A stretch of DNA of 64,000 nucleotides from Ga0077560 sp046330435 (GCA_046330435.1 JAXLST010000015.1:1-64000), one strand, 5' to 3'. Shown: positions 45,617-55,356, counted from the first letter of the stretch. Translations and numbers: made by a program. The notes: generated by a model not told the origin, from the sequence alone.

Positions 45617-45994
45617 ATGGCATCTGACCAGAACGCACTCGACTTCGGTGACCGTGTGACGGTCGAGGTCCGGGGGCACTCGCGCGAATCCGCCCTGCAG
45701 GTCTTGGATACGGTGGCGCAGGACGAGGCCCTTCGGCAACTGCTGACGCCTTCTCCCGTTGGTGCCCACCCCAAGGAAGGCGAGTTTGGCGGCGTTCTTG
45801 CCGTCGTCCAACCGTTCATTGTCGAGTTTGCCGGGGGTCTCAGCGTCGTCGCCCTGGAGGCCGCCGTTCGCGCTGCGCTCACCAGACACCGACGGGAAAA
45901 GCAGAAAGGCACGCCTCCGGAGGAGGTCGGCGTGTCAGTGACGATCCGCAAGCTCAACCGGGTTGTCGAGATCTCGATCAAAGTCGACGCTTGA
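45617..45994 (+). CDS. Small protein resembling effector-associated constant component 1 (EACC1)
   Basis: The 125-residue product has a strand-helix start (DRVTVEVRGHSRESALQVLDTVAQDEALRQLL), a central hydrophobic helix pair (GGVLAVVQPFIVEFAGGLSVVALEAAVRAALTRHR), a basic-polar loop and a final beta hairpin (VGVSVTIRKLNRVVEISIKVDA). That outline is like EACC1, a small accessory protein found beside caspase-like and other effectors in multi-component bacterial conflict systems. The match is by pattern, not by search. It is coupled to the CHAT protease gene by a 4-bp stop/start overlap, so it is probably that protein's partner. Confidence 0.5.
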   Translation: MASDQNALDFGDRVTVEVRGHSRESALQVLDTVAQDEALRQLLTPSPVGAHPKEGEFGGVLAVVQPFIVEFAGGLSVVALEAAVRAALTRHRREKQKGTPPEEVGVSVTIRKLNRVVEISIKVDA

Positions 45995-48900
45995 CGGAAG
46001 GTCGATACCGACTGGAGATTCGGCCCGAGGGCACGCGGTCACGCGACTGCCACATACGCTTTACCGAACCCAGCGGAACAAGGCATGAAGGCCAGGCGAC
46101 CTTGCCCGTGGGACGCCTCGCCGAGGTCGGCCTCAGCTCGACGCTTGCCGACCCAAAGGGACCTGGAACCGTCGCAGCGGCACGTGCCTATCGGGACGTT
46201 CTGCGTCGGATGGTGGACCGAGCTGTCGGTGGGGCCTTGCCGTTCGACGAGCTGCCACTCCTCGTAGAGGTTGTTGGCGGTCCGGAGGTTCAGGAGCCTA
46301 TCTGGGAGGTGTTGCGCCTAAACAATCACGCGTTGCTCCCGACGTCGGTTGTTCGTGTTGTGAGTATTGACGGGGGGAGCCAGGAGGTGCCACACCTCAA
46401 AGGCACAAGTCTACTGTGGATTGGCTCGCGCCCCTGGGGAGACGCAGATATTCCCCGTTTCCGTGTCGCCAGCGCCGTGCTTCCGACCACCCTGGATCCG
46501 ACATCCGCGCTTGCTCTCGGGGGCATTCAGACAGATGCTTCGCAGAGGCTTTTCGAGTCATCTCCCGCTTACCCCTCGGAAGCGGGGTTGATTCTGCATA
46601 TCGACGCCCACGGTTTGTCCGGAGTTCATCCTAGCGGGAGACAACTTGTCGACCCAGCGCTCCTGATCGCGCTCCGTGGGCCAGACGGACCGTCATACCT
46701 TCACGAGCGCCAGCTACTCGCCTTTGCAGAGGCGGTGCAATGCGACGTGTTTATTACCAATGCCTGCTTCGGCGCACAGCAACGGGGCATGCTCCGAATG
46801 CCGTTTCCTGGTCGACTGGTCGAGAGCAGCATTAAGCTCGCAATCGCCGCCAGAGAGCCGCTTAGAGCATCGACCGCGGAGCGGTTCTTTGGGGGCCTCT
46901 ATCGATATTTGGCTCAGGGGGTATCCGCCTTCGAGGCCTTTCACTCCGCCCTCCAAGAGACGGCGGGTGGCAGCAGCACTCGACTGGCCTTAGACCCAGA
47001 TGGCACGGCACGCGAACTTCTACAGCCGGTTTTCTGGGCAGGCTCCCACTCCGACGTGAGCCTTCGGTTGATAGCCCGGTTAGACGAAGCGCCGACCCTC
47101 TCGCAGGGCGGGCGCGAGGTCATCTCTCTCGGGACGCTCGGTAGCACCGTGGGGCGCTTTTTGACAGAGCTCGAGGATCTGTCGCGGGACGGCTGCGACG
47201 TGACTGTCTTGCAGGTGCGAGGGCTCGATGGTGAAGCGACTATATACGACGACATTATGCAAGCGCTTCGGAACGTCTGGACAGGTGGGTCTCCGGAACG
47301 CCATTCGAAGGCAACCAGCATTGTGCTGCCGCCCATCGGCGACAGCGAGCGTCTGGCACTCGTGACTGCGCGATTCGATGGCCCGTCCGCCGTCATAGAT
47401 CTCCTCGCTAGTGTCGCGGTTGCTGACCTCGACTATCTCGACCGGCTACGCGTCGCCACAGATGGGAGCGCGGCCGCCGCGCTGATTCGGGTCCTGAGTT
47501 GGGGCACGCAGGAGAACCGGCTTCCCTATTGCGCTCGCTTGGAGCAATACCTGACCGGCCTCTTGGAGACGCTGGTGGCGGAGAACTCCCAACTCGGCCG
47601 CCGCGATCTTGCATGGCCGATTGCCGCCGGCTTCGCGCTGCCCGCCTCCACCGCGCGCGGCGCGGAGCTTGGTGTTCCGCTTCCCTGGTGGGGAGCCGTG
47701 CTGGACCGACACCGCCACCACGTCGTCGACCAAGGCGACGCGTGGTTGCACAGGGGTGAGGGCCTCGAGGTCCTCGAGCCCACTCCCGGCGTCGGCATGG
47801 GCGCCCGCGCCTGGCTTGACCCCGCGGCCGCTGTCCTGGGCTGGTCTCGCGATGTCATGCAATCCCGGTCGGGTAGCGCTGTACAGCAGAGCTCTTGGGA
47901 CCCTCTGACCAAACTCAGCTGTGCAAGTGCACTCGCTGTCGCCGTCGCACACCGGCAGCTCGGGCGCTTGCCGACGTACGTCACGGTGCCGTTCTCAGCG
48001 ATGCTCTCCAGCATTGACATTGGCAGCGCCGGGGCCATCCTAAGGGCCCTTGTGCACCCCGCCTCGGGCTGGCCGGATCTCGACGCGGATGAGCATCTGG
48101 CGGCTACACGCCTAGCTTCGGCTCTTGAGAGCGGGTCGACTGGTGAAACGCCGGTCCACCGCGCGCAAACAGCGCTTCGCGAGGGACGATGGACCGAGAT
48201 CCCGGAAATCCTCGGAGACGAGCCCATGGTCGACTTTTCGGCTTCCGTCTTCCGCGCCTACGCCCACCTGAATGCAGGCGAGATCGGGCTTGCGAAGGAG
48301 CTCATCGCGCCTTGGATTCACCAATTGCAGGGCATGACCCGTCACGACCAAGGGGAGCTTTTGCATCTCTTGGGGTCAATCGCCGCCGCCGACAAGAATA
48401 CTGATCTCGCCATCGCCTACTTCATGGACGAGCGGTCTTTGGCGCCTCCGCATCCTTTGGCGCGTCTGCACAACAGGGAGCACCTGCTGGAGGTCCTTCG
48501 CCAGTCACCTAAGCAGAACACCGATCTGGCCCTGGAGATTGCAGCCGAAGCCGTTGAGCTTGCCCTCCTCCATGCGGATGGCACCCGCTCGCGACAAGCG
48601 ATGAGGGAATGGGCGCGGCAGTCTCTTCGAGCAAGCAGTGAGGCGGGCCGAGAGTTCGCCGAGCGCTACAGGCGCACGCCTCAGGGTAGGACGGTTTCCG
48701 CCCTGACCCTAGTCGCGCTTGCGGATGGCGGAGGCCGTGACGACCCACGCAGGACTGTAGAGGTCTTGGAGGCGCTGACCTTCAGGGGAGGGTGGGAAGC
48801 TGCGGTTGCCGCCAACATGCTCGCGGCAAGCGACTACCTACCGACACGCCACCGGACGATTGCAGCCCTCGAGCGTGGCGCCCAACACCGAGACCTTGAA

Positions 48901-49932
48901 GGCGCGGCGTGCCTTCGGAACCTTCTCTCCGAGTACTGGCAAGCCGGCGCCGATGAAGACTTTCGGAGAGTTGCGGCTACCCTCGGAGAGATGTTCCCTG
49001 CTCTCGGCTACGCGAACTTGGCCGCATTGGCTGTCCGGCACGGCAACACCGCGGAGGCGTTTGACCTGCTTGTACAGGCCGGGCGCGACATGGACTTGGG
49101 TGAGCTAAGAGGCGCGTTGCATCCAACTATCGGACGGGTCTTTCCGGAACTGATGGTGCCCTCGGCGAACTTCGAGGCGGTTCGCCCCACTTGGGATCAG
49201 ATCCTTCTGTGTATGAGGGGTGGCCACGACCCAAGCGAGGTCGTCGACCTCCTGCCGCGGGTGCTGACTCTTTATGAGCATCTGCCGGAGGTGGACAACG
49301 CATCGGCATACCGAAGCGACGCCGAGATGCTAGTAGCCATGTCCGAATGGCTGTGGGACGGCGAGGAACTTGAGGCGGCGTCGCGTTGTCGGGCGACGGC
49401 GTGCGAGCTGCTTCGTCGGACTGGGGACGAAGGGATGCTCGCGGTTGAGCTTGGCTGGTTGGGTGCTCTTCATCGGTTGCGGGGTGCCCTCGCTGAAGCA
49501 GAGCTTTGTCATGTCGAAGCAGTGGAGCTGGGCAAGCGCCTAGGTGGCTCCAGGTACGCCGCAACCCTTTCCAAGTACGCCAACCTACTGCACGAGATGG
49601 AGAACTACAGCGCAGCAGTCCACGTTAGGTGGCGTGCGATATGCGTCGAATGCATGGATCTACAGGACGAGGCTGAGTTCACGCCCGCGGCTCTGCGGCA
49701 GGCGCTCCAGTGGTGGCCTAGAACGGATGTGGCGACGTGGGCCCTGGGCTTGGCCAACTTCGCGAACTGTCTTCTTGATGCAGGAGATGTAGGCGCCAGC
49801 GAGTCAGTTGTGGACCGAGCCGACATGTTTCTTACTGCAACTGCGCAGGCTGGTGACGGCACCGACCGGAATCGAAGCACGGCGGTGGCCATGGTGGCGC
49901 GCGTGCGTGCTAGACAGAGGCGCCCGAGTTGA
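45991..49932 (+). CDS. CHAT-domain protease with long alpha-helical (TPR-like) C-terminus
   Basis: The 1313-residue protein starts at a TTG overlapping the upstream stop (TTGA). Residues about 60-350 form a CHAT domain, a caspase-like cysteine protease fold: catalytic His207 in LILHIDAHG, Cys259 in CDVFITNACFG, and the closing helices FFGGLYRYLAQGVSAFEAFHSALQE. Residues about 360-700 are a mixed region with no recognised motif. Residues about 700-1313 are helical with TPR-like pairs, for example LGALHRLRGALAEAELCHVEAVELGKRLGG and YAATLSKYANLLHEMENYSAAV. CHAT-TPR proteins act in bacterial defence, as in type III-E CRISPR and gasdermin systems. No gasdermin, Cas or sensor gene adjoins. Codon use is less GC-rich than the neighbours, indicating transfer. 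Confidence 0.8.
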   Translation: MTEGRYRLEIRPEGTRSRDCHIRFTEPSGTRHEGQATLPVGRLAEVGLSSTLADPKGPGTVAAARAYRDVLRRMVDRAVGGALPFDELPLLVEVVGGPEVQEPIWEVLRLNNHALLPTSVVRVVSIDGGSQEVPHLKGTSLLWIGSRPWGDADIPRFRVASAVLPTTLDPTSALALGGIQTDASQRLFESSPAYPSEAGLILHIDAHGLSGVHPSGRQLVDPALLIALRGPDGPSYLHERQLLAFAEAVQCDVFITNACFGAQQRGMLRMPFPGRLVESSIKLAIAAREPLRASTAERFFGGLYRYLAQGVSAFEAFHSALQETAGGSSTRLALDPDGTARELLQPVFWAGSHSDVSLRLIARLDEAPTLSQGGREVISLGTLGSTVGRFLTELEDLSRDGCDVTVLQVRGLDGEATIYDDIMQALRNVWTGGSPERHSKATSIVLPPIGDSERLALVTARFDGPSAVIDLLASVAVADLDYLDRLRVATDGSAAAALIRVLSWGTQENRLPYCARLEQYLTGLLETLVAENSQLGRRDLAWPIAAGFALPASTARGAELGVPLPWWGAVLDRHRHHVVDQGDAWLHRGEGLEVLEPTPGVGMGARAWLDPAAAVLGWSRDVMQSRSGSAVQQSSWDPLTKLSCASALAVAVAHRQLGRLPTYVTVPFSAMLSSIDIGSAGAILRALVHPASGWPDLDADEHLAATRLASALESGSTGETPVHRAQTALREGRWTEIPEILGDEPMVDFSASVFRAYAHLNAGEIGLAKELIAPWIHQLQGMTRHDQGELLHLLGSIAAADKNTDLAIAYFMDERSLAPPHPLARLHNREHLLEVLRQSPKQNTDLALEIAAEAVELALLHADGTRSRQAMREWARQSLRASSEAGREFAERYRRTPQGRTVSALTLVALADGGGRDDPRRTVEVLEALTFRGGWEAAVAANMLAASDYLPTRHRTIAALERGAQHRDLEGAACLRNLLSEYWQAGADEDFRRVAATLGEMFPALGYANLAALAVRHGNTAEAFDLLVQAGRDMDLGELRGALHPTIGRVFPELMVPSANFEAVRPTWDQILLCMRGGHDPSEVVDLLPRVLTLYEHLPEVDNASAYRSDAEMLVAMSEWLWDGEELEAASRCRATACELLRRTGDEGMLAVELGWLGALHRLRGALAEAELCHVEAVELGKRLGGSRYAATLSKYANLLHEMENYSAAVHVRWRAICVECMDLQDEAEFTPAALRQALQWWPRTDVATWALGLANFANCLLDAGDVGASESVVDRADMFLTATAQAGDGTDRNRSTAVAMVARVRARQRRPS

Positions 49933-50209
49933 CCGATGCCGCTGAGATCCATCCCGTCGCTGACGCCGTCGGGGCTGTTGGCTTGGTTCCAGACCGATTC
50001 CCCGTGCAAGTGCCTTCGTCGGTGCTTTAGCTCTACTTTGCTGAGGTGTCGGCGTCCGCACCACGACTGCTGATGATTGCTCCGCATCGGCGTCGGGCCT
50101 CTTCCCGCCACCCCATCGGGTATCGCGTCAGCCAGAGCGTGGCGAGCTGACTCAAGCGTCTCGGAGTGGTCCTTCACGAGCACTATTCGGCCGACCTGAC
50201 GCTCGATGC
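49933..50209. other. Right flank of the lower-GC island, no gene seen
   Basis: The stretch is lower in GC than the neighbours and has no supported gene, terminator or tRNA fragment. The island ends near 50205, where GC and codon use return to the genome norm. I looked for a repeat of the tRNA-Gly 3' end here and did not find one. Confidence 0.4.
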
Positions 50210-50491
50210 TTCCCCCCGGAGGGGCTGCGGGCGGAGGCCTTCCGCACCGTCGACGGCGCGTACTCCGACGACCTCACCGACCCGGCGATGATCCCCGTCA
50301 TCGGGGCCGGCGGAGGCGTCTCGGAGGGCTTCGAACAGGCCGAGGCGCTGCTCGTCGACCGCGCCACCCAGGACGACCCGGAGGGGCTGCGGCGGATCCG
50401 CCGCGACGCCTTCGCCGCCGAGGCCGGGGCCGAGCACGGCGTCTACGGCGAGGCCGACGAAGAGGGCTCGAGCGAACTGTCCGACAGGTAG
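50210..50491 (+). pseudogene. C-terminal remnant of an acidic protein, 5' end missing
   Basis: From about 50210 an open frame with normal host codon use reads PPEGLRAEAFRTVDGAYSDD and continues to a stop at 50491. Upstream of the island edge the frame has no start codon or sensible sequence. The piece contains an internal near-repeat (PEGLRAEAF and PEGLRRIRRDAF). The first in-frame ATG at 50288 would give a 67-residue peptide. I infer that island insertion removed the N-terminus. Function unknown. Confidence 0.5.
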
Positions 50492-50621
50492 GAGCCTCGG
50501 GCGGGCGGACCCGGGCCGGGTCCGCCCGCCGCCCTGGGCACCACCCCCGGGCCACCCCGCGAGGCGGCACAGGTGCTTTCCCGGATGAGGGGTGCCCGGG
50601 CCGGCGCGAGCATCGGTCCCG

Positions 50622-52259
50622 ATGCACCGTGTCCCGTTCACCATCCCGTGCGTCGCGGCGGCCCTCCTCGCGGCGTGCGCCGCCGGAACGGCCGGCGCGT
50701 GGGAGGCCCCGGTGGCCGTGAGCCGCAGCGCCGAGGCCGTCGACGGCCCCTACCTCGCCGTGAACGCCGCCGGCGACGCCGTCCTGGCCTGGGGTCGCTA
50801 CCGCTCGCCCACCGAGGAGGAGGGGCTCCCCGGGGAGGGCGTCGTGGAGGCCACGGTGCGGACGCGGGCGGCGCAGAACTGGGTGCCGGCGACGCTCACC
50901 TCCCCGCCGGAGGAGCTCGCAACCCGTCCCGTCGCGGGGTTCGACGCCACCGGAGGACCCGTGGTGGCGTGGACCACGATGCGCCGCGGCGTCATGGACG
51001 TCACGGGCGGCGAGGCGACCGGCGGGCCCACCGCGTGGACCACGACCGCGATCGACCTCCCCTTCCCCGAACCGCAGGCCGCGACCATGCGGGCGTCGGG
51101 ATCCGACGGCACCATCGCCCTCGCCATCAAGGGCGCCTGGCCGGAGACCGCGCTGCACGTGTGGATGCGGGCCCCCGGCGGTGGATGGTCCGAGGCCCCG
51201 TCCCCGCCCGCGGAGGCGTCGGAGACCGAGAACCTGGCGATCGCGGTACGCGACGGGCGCCCCGTGCTCGCATGGCTCGAGGCCACCCCCGCCGACCGCC
51301 CCCAGCAGGCCCGCACGCGCCTCGCCATCAGCGCCCTGGACGCCCCCGGCGCCGCCTGGGGAACACCGCGGCGCACCCCGTACCGGGTGGGCTGGGCCGA
51401 CGGCCCGCAGCTGCTGGCCCTCACCGACGGGACGCTCATCGCCTACTGGGGGACGCGGGCCGGGAACCGTCAGAACACCTACTCCACCCTGACGCACCCC
51501 GACGGCACCCAGGACCCCACCGTCCGGCTCCCCGCCCCCGGAGCGGTCGCGCCCGGCCCCGGCGGAACGGCCGTCTGGGCCCAGAGCACGCCGCTCGGAC
51601 CCGCCGTCTGGATCCGTTCACCGCAGGGCGCCTGGTCGCGGGCAGAGGGCCTGGCCGGTGCGGAGTGCATCGGCGGCGCCGGGATCGCGAGCCTCGCCAT
51701 GGGTCCCTCGGGGGAGGTGGTCGTCGTCGAGACCGCCGGTGACATGGGCGACTGGGGCAGCAGCCTGCGGGCATGGGTGCGGGACGCCGACGGTCACTGG
51801 GCGCGCCCGGTGTGGCTCAGCACGACCCTCGCGGGAGGGGCCGTGACGGCCATCGACGGCGCCGGCCGCATCCACGCGGCGTGGTGGCAGCAGACACGCA
51901 CGGGCCCGGCCGTCCGGGTCACCACCACCACGGCGGCCACCGCCGGGACGATGCCGGGGATGCGGGAGGCGCTCGCCGGCGTGTCCGGGCTCACGGTGCG
52001 CGCGGCCGGCGGCCGAGTCACCGTCCGGTTCCGGACCTCACGGCCCGGAACCGTGCAGGTCACCGTGACGGACATGGCCGATGCCGCGTCACCGACGGTG
52101 CCGGAGGTGCGGTTCCGCGGGCGGACAGGGTTGCACGTGCTGCCGCTCACCCGTGGTGCCGCGCGCCTCGCCAGGGGCCGGTGGCGCGTGCGCGCCACGC
52201 CGCTGGCGGGCTTCCTCAGCGGGTGCCCGGTCATCTCACGCCCCTTCGTGGTGCGGTGA
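50622..52259 (+). CDS. Secreted beta-propeller-like protein of unknown function
   Basis: The 545-residue protein has a signal peptide (VPFTIPCVAAALLAACAAGTAGA), although the AAC could also be a weak lipobox. Repeated beta blades follow, with the rhythm AVNAAGDAVLAWGRY, GFDATGGPVVAWTTM, VRDGRPVLAWLEA, LTDGTLIAYWGT and IDGAGRIHAAWWQ: a small-residue turn, a hydrophobic strand and a W. This is typical of a six- or seven-bladed propeller. The last 100 residues form a separate beta domain (LTVRAAGGRVTVRFRTSRPGTVQVTV). It ends in a 1-bp overlap (TGATG) with the next gene, so the two are an operon. Confidence 0.7.
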   Translation: MHRVPFTIPCVAAALLAACAAGTAGAWEAPVAVSRSAEAVDGPYLAVNAAGDAVLAWGRYRSPTEEEGLPGEGVVEATVRTRAAQNWVPATLTSPPEELATRPVAGFDATGGPVVAWTTMRRGVMDVTGGEATGGPTAWTTTAIDLPFPEPQAATMRASGSDGTIALAIKGAWPETALHVWMRAPGGGWSEAPSPPAEASETENLAIAVRDGRPVLAWLEATPADRPQQARTRLAISALDAPGAAWGTPRRTPYRVGWADGPQLLALTDGTLIAYWGTRAGNRQNTYSTLTHPDGTQDPTVRLPAPGAVAPGPGGTAVWAQSTPLGPAVWIRSPQGAWSRAEGLAGAECIGGAGIASLAMGPSGEVVVVETAGDMGDWGSSLRAWVRDADGHWARPVWLSTTLAGGAVTAIDGAGRIHAAWWQQTRTGPAVRVTTTTAATAGTMPGMREALAGVSGLTVRAAGGRVTVRFRTSRPGTVQVTVTDMADAASPTVPEVRFRGRTGLHVLPLTRGAARLARGRWRVRATPLAGFLSGCPVISRPFVVR

Positions 52260-54427
52260 TGCGCACGCGCCTCACCGGATCGCTGGCGGCCGTGCTCGCC
52301 CTGGCCGCCGCGGCGCCCGCCGTCGCCGCCGGCCCGCTCATCTCCGAATACACGCTGCTGGGCGACCGCATGGGCGACGACGTCCCGTTCCCCACGGTGC
52401 GGCCACGGCCGCTGGCGTTCGCCCGGTCCGGGCCGGCCGCCGCGTTCGTGCTTCGCGCGCCCACGGAGATCATCGCCGTGCGCGGCGGCGTGCTGGTGAT
52501 CGCCGACTCCCTGAGCGGCCGCGTGCTGCGCCTCTCGCCCCGCGGCCGGGTGAGCGTGCTCGCGGGGCGTCGCGCCGACCTGCTGAACGGCTGCCGGGAC
52601 ACCGCGGTCGTCGCCAACCCGGTGGAGAACGTCGTGCGACGGCGGGGGCAGGAGGATGCGCCCGCGGTCGCGGGCACCGGGCGGACCGGGTTCACGGGGG
52701 ACGGCGGTCCCGCCACCGCGGCGCGGCTCGACGACCCGTGGTGCGCGGTGACGAGCGCCGACGGTTCCATCGTGATCGCGGACGAGGGCAACCACCGGGT
52801 GCGGCGCGTCGCCCCGGACGGGACCATCACCACGATCGCCGGTAATGGCGACGCGCACTTCACCGGTGAGGGCCCCGCCACCGGCACCGGCCTCACCCCG
52901 CACGAGCTGCTGCCGCTGCCCGACGGCCGGATCCTGGTGACGGACCCCGTCAACGCCCGCGTGCTCGCCATCACCCCGGACGGCCGCATCGAGGTGTTCG
53001 CCGGGACGGGATCACCGGGATTCGACGGCGACGGCGGGCCGGCGCGCGATGCGCGGCTGATGATCCCGTCGGGCATCGCCCGGACGCCCGACGGCACGGT
53101 CGCGGTGACCGACGCCGGGGCCCAGACGGTCCGCGCCATCGCCGCAGACGGGACGATCACCACGATCCTGGGCGCGCCGCCCCAGCCGTCCGGCCGCCCG
53201 TCACGGGCGCTCACCGCCACCGTCCCGGCGCGCCGCCGCGTGTGGAGCTGGATCACCCCGCGCGCCGGCTTCGCCAGCTTCGGTGAGACGCGCGTCTCCG
53301 ACGAGGCCGCCAACGGGCGCCTCGCGGAGATCACCGAGCTGGGCTACCGGGGCACCGTCACGGGGTTCACCGTGGTGCGCGGCCCCCGGACGTACGGCTG
53401 GCAGAGCGGCCAGGGCGACTGCTGGTACCCGGACACGACCGCCGTGGGCCTTGCCGGCGACGTGACCCAGGCGCGCGACCTGCAGGCGGCGATGGGCGCC
53501 CGCGCGCCCTACGCGCCCGGCGCCGGCCCGTACGGGCCGGATCTGCGCGTGGGGCGGCTGGTCCTCACCCGCACCCTGGTGAGCGTGGACCGCACCCCGC
53601 AGTTCGGCGTCCCCGGATGGGCGACCGACCTGTGGGCGCGGCGGGTGGTCGAGCACCTCGTCGACCCGCGCACCCGCCGGGTCGTCGCCATGCAGTCCTG
53701 GTCACCCGACGGCTACGAGCGCCAGTACCGCATCCACCCCGTCCCCGCCGGCGAGCGGCTCCAGCTGCCCAGTGTGAATCCCCACCGGGTCTACACGCTG
53801 CGGAGCCTGCTCATGACCACCTGGCGGTGCGGGGTGCCCGGCCGGGAGTACCCGTACGGGTACCGGGACGGCATCACCCTCGCCCGCCGGGTCACGCGGG
53901 CCCTGGGGCGCGCGGCGGGCGTGGCGGTCGACGTGTCGGGCCGCTCCGGGACGGGCCGCCCGTTCCACGTGCGTGCCGTGCTCGCCATGCACGAGGGGCT
54001 CGCCCGCGAGGGCGTCACCCAGATCACGGCGCCCGGCGCACCGCAGGCGAACGTCGACCCCCCGGGCGGTTCGTACACCCTGGTGACCCTCGCGGACGGC
54101 CGGGGCTACCGCCGGCTGCGGGGCGCGGCGTGCTGGACCGCCGTTTTCGACCTCGAGGAGGGCGCCCCAGGATCCCGGGTGATGCCGCTCGAGGACGCGT
54201 TCCTCGGGCACCCGGTGCGGCGCGGGCGCTTCATCGCCGTCCCCGTCCACGTGAACCAGACCTCCGGCACCGTCCTGGTGGACCCCCACACGATGCGGCC
54301 GGTGCTCGAGCGATGGCGGGGGGCTGGCGGCGACCACGGCGTCATGCGGATCCGCGCCCTCACCACCGCCCCGGCCACCGTCCCGGCGCCGACACCCGAG
54401 TGCCCGGCGACCGACGGGAGCCGGTGA
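52259..54427 (+). CDS. Secreted NHL-repeat protein with C-terminal unknown domain
   Basis: The 722-residue protein has a signal peptide (LTGSLAAVLALAAAAPAVAAGP). NHL-type propeller blades lie between about residues 60 and 310. Each has a (G)TGxxGFxGDGGPA turn and an IADxxNxRVRRV or VTDPVNARVLAI strand, e.g. GTGRTGFTGDGGPATAARL and GTGSPGFDGDGGPARDARL. The C-terminal 400 residues are beta-rich with a few Cys and no recognised family. It is coupled to the preceding propeller gene. NHL propellers bind carbohydrates or proteins; an extracellular recognition role is likely. Confidence 0.75.
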   Translation: MRTRLTGSLAAVLALAAAAPAVAAGPLISEYTLLGDRMGDDVPFPTVRPRPLAFARSGPAAAFVLRAPTEIIAVRGGVLVIADSLSGRVLRLSPRGRVSVLAGRRADLLNGCRDTAVVANPVENVVRRRGQEDAPAVAGTGRTGFTGDGGPATAARLDDPWCAVTSADGSIVIADEGNHRVRRVAPDGTITTIAGNGDAHFTGEGPATGTGLTPHELLPLPDGRILVTDPVNARVLAITPDGRIEVFAGTGSPGFDGDGGPARDARLMIPSGIARTPDGTVAVTDAGAQTVRAIAADGTITTILGAPPQPSGRPSRALTATVPARRRVWSWITPRAGFASFGETRVSDEAANGRLAEITELGYRGTVTGFTVVRGPRTYGWQSGQGDCWYPDTTAVGLAGDVTQARDLQAAMGARAPYAPGAGPYGPDLRVGRLVLTRTLVSVDRTPQFGVPGWATDLWARRVVEHLVDPRTRRVVAMQSWSPDGYERQYRIHPVPAGERLQLPSVNPHRVYTLRSLLMTTWRCGVPGREYPYGYRDGITLARRVTRALGRAAGVAVDVSGRSGTGRPFHVRAVLAMHEGLAREGVTQITAPGAPQANVDPPGGSYTLVTLADGRGYRRLRGAACWTAVFDLEEGAPGSRVMPLEDAFLGHPVRRGRFIAVPVHVNQTSGTVLVDPHTMRPVLERWRGAGGDHGVMRIRALTTAPATVPAPTPECPATDGSR

Positions 54428-54428
54428 G

Positions 54429-54452
54429 CCCGGCGCCCCCCGGGACGCCGGG
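54429..54452. terminator. Hairpin between convergent genes
   Basis: CCCGGCG pairs with CGCCGGG around a 10-nt loop, directly after the NHL gene stop and before the end of the opposite gene. Confidence 0.5.
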
Positions 54453-54465
54453 ACCGGCGGCGGGC

Positions 54466-55320
54466 CTAGACGACGGTGAGCGGCGGAAGGCGGAGCGTGA
54501 CCAGGCACGGGAGCCCGGGGATGAAGGCCACGAGCTTCGCCTGGTAGCGGCCCGGCAGGAGGGACGCCAGGCTGAGGCGTGCGATGCCGTCGGCGGCCGT
54601 CGCGACGTCGGTCGTCTGCCATGCGCGGGAACCGGGATGGCCGGTACGGATCGCGACCTGCGGCGGTTCCGCGCCCTCGGGCGCCGTCACCGCGACCTCG
54701 ACGGGACCCGCGGCCGACAGGCGGATCTCCTCGGTCGCCACCTCCCCCCGGCGGATCAGCGGCACCCGGGTGCCATCCGCCCCGGTGACGTTCACGCCGA
54801 CGACCCGGAGTTGGGGCCCGGCCTCCTCGGCCGGGACAAGCTCCGCCGTTGGAGCCGGCGCGACCGAGACATGAAGGTGCTGGGCGATCCACTCGGCGAG
54901 GGCGGGTGCATCCCACCCCTCGATCTCGTGCGAGGAGGGCTCCGTGACGTCCGCTGCGCCCGGCTCGGTCCGCTGGACCGAGATCTGCCGGTTCGGCACC
55001 CCTTCGACGTCGCGCCACTCGAACAGCAGGGTGAAACCGACGGCGCTCTCCCACGTCACCTCCTGGGAGACGGCCACCACGGATGTCGCCGCACCGCCCG
55101 GCTCCGACGCGACGTGCCGGCGGGCCTGCTCCAGCCACCCCTCCACCTGCTGTTTGGTGGCGACGACCCTCCGGCGCCCGGCGGAACGCCCCATCGCCGC
55201 CCTGAGGTCGAGCTCGTCGACCTTCAGGAGCGATCGCGCATCACGGACTCCCAGGTGCTCGAGGATCTCGCGCTGCGCGTCGGTGAGGTCCAGGAACCCC
55301 AGCCCATCGGCGCTCATCAC
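54466..55320 (-). CDS. Unknown protein with an N-terminal helical domain
   Basis: This 284-residue soluble protein has a helical N-terminal part (about 10-75) reading LTDAQREILEHLGVRDARSLLKVDELDLRAAMGRSAGRRRVVATKQQVEGWLEQA, which has the look of a helix-hairpin-helix or Rad51-N-like module. It is followed by two beta-rich domains (GFTLLFEWRDVEGVPNRQISV and IRLSAAGPVEVAVTAPEG). There is no signal peptide. It is followed upstream by another unknown gene and by a SARP-like regulator on the same strand. I do not recognise the family. Confidence 0.6.
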   Translation of the reverse strand: MMSADGLGFLDLTDAQREILEHLGVRDARSLLKVDELDLRAAMGRSAGRRRVVATKQQVEGWLEQARRHVASEPGGAATSVVAVSQEVTWESAVGFTLLFEWRDVEGVPNRQISVQRTEPGAADVTEPSSHEIEGWDAPALAEWIAQHLHVSVAPAPTAELVPAEEAGPQLRVVGVNVTGADGTRVPLIRRGEVATEEIRLSAAGPVEVAVTAPEGAEPPQVAIRTGHPGSRAWQTTDVATAADGIARLSLASLLPGRYQAKLVAFIPGLPCLVTLRLPPLTVV

Positions 55321-55356
55321 AGCCTCCGTTCACGGTCGGTCGACGAGGGGACCGGC

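Noticed and set aside
44860..50210. Direct repeat of the tRNA-Gly 3' end flanking the CHAT island
   Set aside because: I searched the right flank by eye for the T-arm/acceptor sequence and found no copy.
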